Below are positions 33,257-40,832 of a stretch of 64,000 bases of DNA, piece by piece. The translations under genes and the position numbers were made by a program. Location of the stretch: the NCBI RefSeq assembly GCF_001866665.1, contig NZ_MLYO01000025.1:124001-188000 (forward strand). The letters are read 5' to 3'. The notes below the pieces were generated by a model. It ran no database searches. It was given only the letters and a program-made list of their open reading frames with translations, and was not told the DNA's origin. This DNA comes from Streptomyces monashensis (GTDB lineage: Bacteria > Actinomycetota > Actinomycetes > Streptomycetales > Streptomycetaceae). How positions within the stretch are numbered: the stretch's first letter is position 1; every line of letters starts with the position of its first letter.

Positions 33257-34621
33257 ATGCCGCGCCCCCTGCGGGTAGCCATCGTCGGAGCCGGTCCCGC
33301 CGGGATCTACGCCGCCGACGCCCTGCTCAAGTCCGAGGTGGCCGCCGACCCCGGCGTGTCCATCGACCTCTTCGAGCGGATGCCCGCACCGTTCGGTCTG
33401 ATCCGGTACGGCGTCGCCCCCGACCACCCGCGCATCAAGGGCATCGTCACCGCCCTGCACCAGGTGCTCGACAAGCCGCAGATCCGGCTGTTCGGCAACG
33501 TCGACTACCCGACCGACATCAGCCTGGACGACCTGCGCGACTTCTACGACGCGGTGATCTTCTCCACGGGCGCGACGGCCGACCGCGAGCTGCCGATCCC
33601 CGGTATCGAGCTGGACGGCTCCTACGGCGCCGCCGACTTCGTCTCCTGGTACGACGGCCACCCGGACGTGCCGCGCACCTGGCCGCTTCAGGCCGAGAAG
33701 GTCGCCGTGCTCGGCGTCGGCAACGTCGCCCTCGACGTGGCCCGCGTGCTCGCCAAGACCGCGGACGAGCTGCTGCCGACCGAGATACCGCCGAACGTCC
33801 ACGACGGTCTGAAGGCCAACAAGGCCGTGGAGATCCACGTCTTCGGCCGCCGGGGCCCGGCCCAGGCCAAGTTCAGCCCGATGGAGCTGCGCGAGCTGGA
33901 CCACTCCCCCAACATCGAGGTCGTCGTCGACCCCGAGGACATCGACTACGACGCGGGCTCGATCGAGACGCGGCGCGGCAACAAGCAGGCCGACATGGTC
34001 GCCAAGACGCTGGAGAACTGGGCGATCCGCGACGTCGGCGAGCGGCCGCACAAGCTGTTCCTGCACTTCTTCGAGTCCCCCACGGAGATCCTCGGCGAGG
34101 ACGGCAAGGTCGTCGGCCTGCGCACCGAGCGCACCGCCCTCGACGGCACCGGCAACGTCAAGGGCACCGGCGAGTTCAAGGACTGGAACGTCACCGCGGT
34201 CTACCGCGCCGTCGGATACCTCTCCGACAAGCTCCCGAAGCTGCCCTGGGACATAGCCTCGGGCACCGTCCCGGACGAGGGCGGCCGGGTCGTCGAGGAG
34301 GGCGGCGGCCACCTGCAGTCCACCTACGTCACCGGCTGGATCCGGCGCGGACCCGTGGGCCTGATCGGCCACACCAAGGGCGACGCCAACGAGACCGTGG
34401 CCAACCTGCTGGACGACCACGCGAACGGCCGCCTGCACACCCCGGCCTCGCCCGAGCCGGAGGCCGTCGACGCCTTCCTCGCCGAGCGCGAGGTCCGCTT
34501 CACCACCTGGGAGGGCTGGTACAAGCTGGACGCCGCCGAGCGCGCGCTGGGCGAGCCGCAGGGCCGCGAGCGCGTGAAGATCGTCGAGCGTGCGGACATG
34601 CTGCGGGAGAGCGGGGCGTAA
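33257..34621 (+). CDS. fprA: Ferredoxin-NADP+ reductase, FprA/adrenodoxin-reductase type
   Basis: A 454-aa flavoprotein close in length to mycobacterial FprA. The FAD-binding motif VAIVGAGPAGIYAADALL is at the N-terminus, followed by RYGVAPDHPRIKG (the diagnostic loop of this family). The NADP-binding VAVLGVGNVALDVARVL is near 150-165, HVFGRRGPAQAKFS follows, and the closing FAD contact is STYVTGWIRRGPVGLIGTHK-like (sequence ..GLIGHTKGDA). It passes electrons from NADPH to ferredoxins, serving P450s or iron metabolism. A partial iron box upstream fits the latter. Confidence 0.93.
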   Translation: MPRPLRVAIVGAGPAGIYAADALLKSEVAADPGVSIDLFERMPAPFGLIRYGVAPDHPRIKGIVTALHQVLDKPQIRLFGNVDYPTDISLDDLRDFYDAVIFSTGATADRELPIPGIELDGSYGAADFVSWYDGHPDVPRTWPLQAEKVAVLGVGNVALDVARVLAKTADELLPTEIPPNVHDGLKANKAVEIHVFGRRGPAQAKFSPMELRELDHSPNIEVVVDPEDIDYDAGSIETRRGNKQADMVAKTLENWAIRDVGERPHKLFLHFFESPTEILGEDGKVVGLRTERTALDGTGNVKGTGEFKDWNVTAVYRAVGYLSDKLPKLPWDIASGTVPDEGGRVVEEGGGHLQSTYVTGWIRRGPVGLIGHTKGDANETVANLLDDHANGRLHTPASPEPEAVDAFLAEREVRFTTWEGWYKLDAAERALGEPQGRERVKIVERADMLRESGA

Positions 34622-34991
34622 GGCCCTGGTCAGCGGGGTGTGAGGCCTGGTCCGGAGAGGTCCCGGATTCCTGTACGGCCCGGAGGGAGCCGGCGTCGTC
34701 GCGCCGGCCCCCTCACCCCGCTCCGGGCCCGGCCCGAACGGGGTCCACCCCTATGCGGATGGGCGGGCGGACCCCGTTCGCCGACCATTGTCGGGGACCG
34801 GAACAGGCCCCGGCCATGTGCGCACGGCGCCCACCCGTCGCGTTCCGCGCGCACCCCGTGCGTACGGCGCACACGTCGTGCACCAGGGCGCTCGCCCGGC
34901 GGCACGCGCCGCCGCCCGGCCCCGGACGCGACGCTTCCCGGCCGAGCGGTGATACTGGGAAGCTCACCCGCCCCCATCAGCAGATTGGCCC
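34622..34991. other. 370-bp intergenic region with two inverted repeats
   Basis: After fprA comes a GC-rich inverted repeat around 34674-34732 (CGGCCCGGAG ... CTCCGGGCC), a likely terminator. A second perfect 10-bp dyad AACGGGGTCC/GGACCCCGTT (34737-34746 and 34769-34778) follows. No coding frame is convincing. Confidence 0.5.
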
Positions 34992-36212
34992 ATGTCGAAC
35001 TCCGCCACCGACCGCGCCGCCGCCCCGCAGACCCTCTGGGCGGTCCGCGGCCGCCATACCGGTACCGCCCCCGACGAGGTCGTGCGCCGCACCCTGCGCC
35101 GGCACAAGGACAGCGGGGACATCGACGACTTCGCCGAACCGGCCGTACCCGAGGGCACGGCCGGACGGGTCTTCGAGGCGCGCTGGCGGGCCGCCGGCAC
35201 CGTCACCGTGCGGGCCCGTCTCACCCTCGTACCGAACGAGGGCCGGCCGCAGGGCCACGAGTGGCGGCTCGTCGCCGAGGCGGAGCGCCCCTGGGACGAG
35301 ACCTGGCCCTCGCCCGCGACCCTGTTCTGGCCCGAGAGCGGGACCGGCGCAGGCGACGAGGGTTCCTGGGACCACCACGCCACGGTCACGGGCGTACGCC
35401 TGCGGCAGGTCAACACGCTGCCCGAGGACGACAAGGAGATGCGCCGCCGACTGCGGGACGTCGCCCGCGAGGGGTGGTGCGTCAACGTCGTCGTGCACGA
35501 GGCCATGACCCCGGACGCGCAGGGCCGGCTGCCGCTGGCCCGGCTGCTGCCGCCCGGTCTGCGGCACCGCGTGGTGGAACACCGCACGGCCCCGCACCAG
35601 TTCCGCGCGGTCAACTACGCGCTGAAGGACCTCGGTGTCGAGGTCCCGCGCGGCGGTGCCGTCGTACTGCCGCCCGACCCGGCGCCCAAGGGCTACGACG
35701 GCGCGGTGCACCGCGTGCGCAGCGTCTTCCTGGACGGCACCGAGCCGCGGGAACTCTTCGCGGCCCTGCGGCACTTCGCCGCCCTGCCCCGGCCCCTGCC
35801 CCGGGAGACCGAGGAGGCACTGGACGATCTGCGCGAACACTGGACCCTGTTGACCCTCCCCGAGGAACTGGAGCGCGAGCGGCGGCTGGCCGCCCGGTAC
35901 GCCGAGGCCCTGGAGGCGATGACGAAGTCGCGGGACCTGTACAAGGCCGCGGCCGAGCAGGCTCTGGAAGCCCTGGCCGCGTACCGCGACGTCCCCGCCC
36001 CCGCGTCCGCGCAGGAACGGCCCGCGGCCCGCACGCCGGGGGCGTTCCAGCAGCTGACCCGCACGTTCGAGCGGCTGCGGTTCACCGCCAAGGGGCAGCG
36101 GGAGCAGACGCACGCCCCGGACGACGCGGCGGGGGGCACCCCGGCGCCGGGCGCACCGGACGCGCCCGCCGGTCACACGCCCGAGAACAGCGGCACGGAC
36201 CGGAATCCGTGA
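34992..36212 (+). CDS. Uncharacterised cytoplasmic protein with C-terminal coiled coil
   Basis: A 406-aa soluble protein from ATG 34992; the ribosome site is weak, so a leaderless or unusual start is possible. Codon use is normal for a real gene. The first 270 residues are globular (VTVRARLTLVPNEGRPQG, WCVNVVVHEAMTPDAQGR). Residues about 290-330 are helical and charged (LPEELERERRLAARYAEAL). The tail is Pro/Ala/Gly-rich and probably disordered. I do not recognise the family. It may be co-transcribed with the 73-aa gene 41 bp downstream. Confidence 0.72.
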   Translation: MSNSATDRAAAPQTLWAVRGRHTGTAPDEVVRRTLRRHKDSGDIDDFAEPAVPEGTAGRVFEARWRAAGTVTVRARLTLVPNEGRPQGHEWRLVAEAERPWDETWPSPATLFWPESGTGAGDEGSWDHHATVTGVRLRQVNTLPEDDKEMRRRLRDVAREGWCVNVVVHEAMTPDAQGRLPLARLLPPGLRHRVVEHRTAPHQFRAVNYALKDLGVEVPRGGAVVLPPDPAPKGYDGAVHRVRSVFLDGTEPRELFAALRHFAALPRPLPRETEEALDDLREHWTLLTLPEELERERRLAARYAEALEAMTKSRDLYKAAAEQALEALAAYRDVPAPASAQERPAARTPGAFQQLTRTFERLRFTAKGQREQTHAPDDAAGGTPAPGAPDAPAGHTPENSGTDRNP

Positions 36213-36252
36213 CCCGCGAGCAGCACGCGGAACGGGGCCGGAAGGAGACGGC

Positions 36253-36474
36253 ATGGACACCACCACGATCGACCGGGCCCGGCGCTCCGACGCCGCCGCC
36301 CGGCTCGCGGACGGCGTACGGCGCGGCTGGGCCGGGGTCCACCCCGAGGACGTCGCGATGTGCCTGGAGGCGGACGCCGTCCCGTTCGCCATGACGGCCG
36401 CCCGCACGGACGGCCGCCTGGAGTTGCGACCGGTGTACGCCGACGGGGCGGAGCCGGCCCCTGGGGCACACTGA
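36253..36474 (+). CDS. Small unknown protein (73 aa)
   Basis: ATG 36253 follows a strong AAGGAG. The product (RARRSDAAARLADGVRRGWAG, HPEDVAMCLEADAVPFAM) is acidic and soluble with one Cys, and looks complete. It lies 41 bp after the coiled-coil protein gene and ends 1 bp from the convergent membrane protein gene. It is probably the second gene of a two-gene operon. No function recognised. Confidence 0.65.
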   Translation: MDTTTIDRARRSDAAARLADGVRRGWAGVHPEDVAMCLEADAVPFAMTAARTDGRLELRPVYADGAEPAPGAH

Positions 36475-36475
36475 G

Positions 36476-37990
36476 TCAGCTCGCGGCGCCGCGCCCGCCG
36501 ACCAGGACGGCCAGCAGCACCACCAGGGCCGCCAGCGCGGTCGCGAGCGCCGCCGTACCCGCGAGCCACCGCGGGGCCAGGGTCAGGTCCCACAGCCGCA
36601 ACGCGTCCGGCAGGCCGAGCCGCCCGCGCAGCAGTTGGCCCGCGGCGAGTGCCGCGCCGACGCCGAGCGCGACGGTCGCCGTGCCGAGCCGGAGCAGCGT
36701 CGTGCGCAGCGGCAGGGCGAGCACCAGCGCCAGCAGCAGGCACAGCACAGCGGCGACGGCACCGGCGACGAGCACTCCCTGGCGCGGTCCGCCCCAGGAG
36801 CGCGGGGCGTGGGCCACCCCGCACAGGAGCACGAGCAGCGCGGCGCCCCGGGCGGGCCATACGGCCGCGCGTGAACTCCGGCGGCCCCGCGCCCCGCAGG
36901 TCACAGCGCCGTCCTCGGCCCGCAGCCGCTCCGGCCCGTCCGTCAGCGGCCGGGCCTTCGCCCGTGCGTCCGTCGTCGCCGCGTCCGCCGTACTCGGAAC
37001 CGGATCCGTCCTCTCCTCCGCCGCCTCCGCCGCCTCCGCCGCCTCCGCCGCCTCTGGCGCCTCCGCCGCCTCTGGCGCCTCTGGCGCCGTCGGCCGGTCC
37101 GCGACCCGCTCCGGCGCCGTCGACCGCCACGTCGCCCACTCGGCCGCGATCGCGGCGGCCGCCCTCCGGTCCCGCACGCACCTGCGCCTCGCCGCCCGTG
37201 GCTTCTCCCGCGCGGGCCCACCGTTCGCGGTCCGGCCGACGGGCGGGATCGGCATGGTGCCGGTGCCGCGGACCGCCGCGGCGGGCACGAGGTGGACCGG
37301 GCCGGACTCGAAGGCGGTGCGGTCCGTGGCCAACCGGCCGATCAGCTCGGCGAGTTCCTCCAGGGGCAGGTTGACGGCCGCCGCCCGCAGGACGGTCTCC
37401 CGGCAGTGGGGCTCCACCGGCGCGTGGTGCAGCAGCCGTATCAGCCGGGTGACCTCCGCCACGGGACGGCCCCGGGCGGCGGCACGGATCGCCTCGTCGG
37501 CGCCGTCGGTCCCCCGGGGCGGCCGGGTGAGCAGGGCGACCAGGCGGGCGAGATCCTCCACGGAACGGCCGAGGCCGATCGCACGCAGCGCGTCCGCCGT
37601 GGCCCGGGAGTGCTCGGGCGAGCTCTCCAGCAGCGTGATGAGCCGGACGACGTCCTCGATCGGCCGGTCGGCCACCGCCGAGTGGACCAGGCCGTGCAGG
37701 GGATCGTGGGCCGGCACTCCGTCGCCGTCACAGCCACGCCCGTCGGCCGCCTCGCCCTCGACGGAAGCCTCGACCCCGGCGGACCCCCCGGAAATCTCAC
37801 GCGGGCCCTCGTACGGGAGCTCCTGCGGTATCTCCTCCGGGCATGGCTCGAAGTCCTCGGGCACCGGTCGTGGTGACAGCGCCGGCGGTGATGCCAGAAG
37901 GTGCGGGAGCGGGGCGTGGACGCCGAGGGTGGCCGGTGCGGGGGCCATGAGGGCGTCGTCGGGGCGGGGGGACGAAGAGCAGGTGGTCAT
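36476..37990 (-). CDS. Membrane protein with four exact 33-residue helical repeats
   Basis: A 504-aa protein of unknown function. After a Pro-rich N-terminus, units starting at residues 108, 141, 174 and 207 repeat every 33 residues: RPIEDVVRLITLL, RSVEDLARLVALL, RPVAEVTRLIRLL, LPLEELAELIGRL. They form a helical repeat domain likely to bind protein. A Glu/Ala/Pro repeat (EAPEAAEAAEAAEA, about 285-310) links to four C-terminal hydrophobic segments (about 375-500). The topology would place the repeats in the cytoplasm or outside depending on orientation. ATG 37990 is the longest start; other Met residues exist within the first 15. Confidence 0.72.
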   Translation of the reverse strand: MTTCSSSPRPDDALMAPAPATLGVHAPLPHLLASPPALSPRPVPEDFEPCPEEIPQELPYEGPREISGGSAGVEASVEGEAADGRGCDGDGVPAHDPLHGLVHSAVADRPIEDVVRLITLLESSPEHSRATADALRAIGLGRSVEDLARLVALLTRPPRGTDGADEAIRAAARGRPVAEVTRLIRLLHHAPVEPHCRETVLRAAAVNLPLEELAELIGRLATDRTAFESGPVHLVPAAAVRGTGTMPIPPVGRTANGGPAREKPRAARRRCVRDRRAAAAIAAEWATWRSTAPERVADRPTAPEAPEAAEAPEAAEAAEAAEAAEERTDPVPSTADAATTDARAKARPLTDGPERLRAEDGAVTCGARGRRSSRAAVWPARGAALLVLLCGVAHAPRSWGGPRQGVLVAGAVAAVLCLLLALVLALPLRTTLLRLGTATVALGVGAALAAGQLLRGRLGLPDALRLWDLTLAPRWLAGTAALATALAALVVLLAVLVGGRGAAS

Positions 37991-38220
37991 CTCGGCTCCA
38001 GTCGACGGGGTGCGGCCACCTCTGCGCCCCCCTCGTACGGCAGCAGCAGTACGCCTCCATTACGCCTCCATTAGGAAGAGCCGTCCGCCGAACGTGCCAC
38101 CCGGGCCTCCCCGTGAATAGGCCAGGTGAGTGGTGCGCATCTGAGGTGCGTTCCGTACTCCTCCTGGCGCATTCTTGCTGTGTCAGCCACCCGGAGGGCG
38201 CACGGGACGAGGTAGGGCCG

Positions 38221-40740
38221 ATGGCTGGGAGCGGCGGCGAGCAGGTGGTCGGTACGCGGGCCAGGCTGGCCGCGCTGCTGACCGACGCCTCGACCGGCGC
38301 GCTGGGTGTGGCGGGCGGCGGGGTGGCGGCGGTGTATCTGCGCTCCGGCACGCCGGGCCTGTTGCGGCTCGCGGTGCTCTGCGGACTGCCCGGCCCGCTG
38401 TTCCGCCCCTGGTGGCGGCTGCAGGTCGGCCGTCCCTTCCCCGCGGCCGACGCCTACCGCCTCGGGGTCCGGGTGGTGCTGGCCAACGCCGCCGAGACGG
38501 TGCGCCGGTATCCGCAGTTCGCGGCGGGACTGCCCTTCCCGCTCGGGTCGGTGCACGTCCCGGTGCCGGGGGGCAGCGAGCCGCTCGGCGTGCTCTCGGT
38601 GCTGCGCCCGGCGGAGAGCGACACCCCGGCCCAGGAGCTCGACCAGGAGTTGCTCGCCCGGCTCGCCGAGGGGCTCGGCGCCGAACTGCTGGCGCTCGCC
38701 GCCGGGGACGCGAGCGCGATCGTGTGGGACGCCGAGCCGCTCGGTGTGCGGCCGCCCTCCAGCCGGCCCGCGCGGGCCGGTCTCGGGCGGTTCAGCTGGG
38801 ATCCGCGGACCCGCGCGGTGCGCGCGGACGACTGCCTGTACGGCCTGCTCGGGCTGCGGCCCGGCGAGTTCGCCGGGACGGACACGGCGCTCGCGGACGC
38901 CGTGGCCCCGGTCGACGCGGACCGGATCCTGGCCGCCCTGCGCGATACCGCCGCCGGGAAACCGCCCGGCGCGCCGCTGACCCTGCGGGCCCCGGGCGGC
39001 ACGCCGCGGCTGCTGGACCTGTGGCCGACCACGGAGGAGGTCGGCGGGCGGGTCGGCGGCGTGGTGTTCGACCCCGGACCGGGCGCCGCCGCGGACGGCG
39101 CGGCGGATCTGCTGCCGCAGGGGGTGCTCTGCCTGGACCGGCTGGGGCTGGTCGTGTACGTCAACGAGGCCGCGGCCCGGCTCACCGGGCGGGAGCGGGA
39201 GCTGCTGCTCGGACGGCCGCTGTGGGAGGCGCTGCCGTGGCTGACCGGGCCGCCGTACGACGACCATCTGCGCGGTGCGCTGCTGGCCGCGGACCCGGTG
39301 CACTTCCACGCACAGCGCCCGGCCGGTGCGGGCGGCCAGGCCGGCGGGGGCGACTGGCTCGCCGTGTCCGCGCATCCCGGGGCGGACCTGCTGACCTGCA
39401 CGCTCGTGCCGGCCAGCCGGATGGACACGCCCGTCGGGCCGGTCTCCGAGGCGCGTGCGCCGGAGAATCGGCAGAGTCCGCAGAGTCCGGCGGACCACTC
39501 GATGACGCCGCTGTACCGGCCGATCGCGCTGGCCATCGCACTGACGGACGCGGTGACCGCCCGGCAGGTGTCGGCGGTGGTCGTGCAGGAGCTGCTGCCG
39601 GCGTTCGGCGGCCGCCGCCTCGCCATCTACGTGCTCCAGGAACGGCATCTGTACCTCGCCTGGGAGAGCGGCTTCCCGCAGGGTTTCCTCGCCCCGTTCG
39701 AGGGCACCGGCCTCGACGCGCACCTGCCCGGTGTGGAGTGCCTGACCACGGGACGGCCGCTGTTCTTCGAGTCGATGCAGCAGATGGCGGCCGCCTATCC
39801 GGGGATGCCGCTGGACGCCGACGAGGGCGCCCGCGCGTTCCTGCCGATGATCGCTTCCGGCCGGCCGGTCGGCTCGTGCATCCTCGGCTTCGACGGCAGA
39901 CGCTCCTTCACCACCGAGGAACGTACGGTCCTCACCGCGCTCGCCGGGCTGATCGCGCACGCGATGGAGCGAGCGCAGCGCTACGACAGCGAGGCCGCTC
40001 TCGCCCGCGGCCTCCAGCAGGCCCTGCTGCCGCACCGGCTGTCGGCGCACCCCCGGGTGGAGACGGCGGGCCGCTATCTGCCCGGCACGCAGGGCATGGA
40101 CGTCGGCGGCGACTGGTACGACGTGGTGGAGGCCGGTGACGGGATCGCGCTGGTGATCGGCGACGTGCAGGGGCACGGGGTGCAGGCGGCGGCGACGATG
40201 GGCCAGCTGCGCAGCGCCGTGCGGGCGTTCGCGCTCGGCGACCGGCCGCCGGACGAGGTGATGTGCGGCACCAACCGGCTGCTGATCGACCTCGACCCCG
40301 GCCAGTTCGCCAGCTGCTGCTATCTGCGGCTGGACCCGGCCACCGGCCGGGCCGTGGTCGCCCGGGCCGGGCATCCGCCGCCCCTGCTGCGCTGCCCCGA
40401 CGGCAGCACCCGTGTGCTGGACCTGCCCGGCGGGGTCGTCCTCGGCGTGGATCCGCACGCCCGCTACCCGGTGGCCGGGCTGCTGCTGGAGCCGGACGCG
40501 ATCCTCGCCCTCTACACGGACGGGCTGGTGGAGCGGCCCGGTGCCGACATCGACGACGGAATCACCGCGCTGCGGCTGGCGCTCGGCAGGGCCGGGGCCA
40601 CCGCCGGGACGCGCGGCGGGCGGTCGTTGGCCGGGGTCGCCGACCGGCTGACCGCCTCCGCCCGGCTGGCCGCCGACCGCCCCGACGACGTGGCGCTGCT
40701 GCTCGCCGCCCGGCGGTCGGCCCGGCCGTCGGGCCCGTGA
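38221..40740 (+). CDS. SpoIIE-type phosphatase with PAS and GAF sensor domains
   Basis: An 839-aa soluble signalling protein from ATG 38221 (GAGGTAGGG upstream). The order is: a GAF-like N-terminal domain (about 10-165), PAS-like segments (about 180-400, including LLPQGVLCLDRLGLVVYVNE), a second GAF domain (about 425-585) and a PP2C/SpoIIE domain (about 600-825) with LQQALLPHRL, MDVGGDWYDVV, IGDVQGHGVQAA, RAGHPPPLLR, LYTDGLVERPG and DDVALLLAAR. It should dephosphorylate an anti-anti-sigma factor in response to a small-molecule or redox cue. No partner gene is adjacent except another phosphatase. Confidence 0.92.
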   Translation: MAGSGGEQVVGTRARLAALLTDASTGALGVAGGGVAAVYLRSGTPGLLRLAVLCGLPGPLFRPWWRLQVGRPFPAADAYRLGVRVVLANAAETVRRYPQFAAGLPFPLGSVHVPVPGGSEPLGVLSVLRPAESDTPAQELDQELLARLAEGLGAELLALAAGDASAIVWDAEPLGVRPPSSRPARAGLGRFSWDPRTRAVRADDCLYGLLGLRPGEFAGTDTALADAVAPVDADRILAALRDTAAGKPPGAPLTLRAPGGTPRLLDLWPTTEEVGGRVGGVVFDPGPGAAADGAADLLPQGVLCLDRLGLVVYVNEAAARLTGRERELLLGRPLWEALPWLTGPPYDDHLRGALLAADPVHFHAQRPAGAGGQAGGGDWLAVSAHPGADLLTCTLVPASRMDTPVGPVSEARAPENRQSPQSPADHSMTPLYRPIALAIALTDAVTARQVSAVVVQELLPAFGGRRLAIYVLQERHLYLAWESGFPQGFLAPFEGTGLDAHLPGVECLTTGRPLFFESMQQMAAAYPGMPLDADEGARAFLPMIASGRPVGSCILGFDGRRSFTTEERTVLTALAGLIAHAMERAQRYDSEAALARGLQQALLPHRLSAHPRVETAGRYLPGTQGMDVGGDWYDVVEAGDGIALVIGDVQGHGVQAAATMGQLRSAVRAFALGDRPPDEVMCGTNRLLIDLDPGQFASCCYLRLDPATGRAVVARAGHPPPLLRCPDGSTRVLDLPGGVVLGVDPHARYPVAGLLLEPDAILALYTDGLVERPGADIDDGITALRLALGRAGATAGTRGGRSLAGVADRLTASARLAADRPDDVALLLAARRSARPSGP

Positions 40741-40832
40741 CCGCACGCCGCGCGCCGCGCGCCGCGACCGTACGACCATCGACGATGGTCACGGTCTCGC
40801 TTGAGCGGGCCGGGCAGTGTAGACATGGGCAC

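Noticed and set aside
38071..40779. A 902-codon minus-strand frame opposite the SpoIIE gene
   Set aside because: It is a shadow of a gene with all five PP2C motifs.
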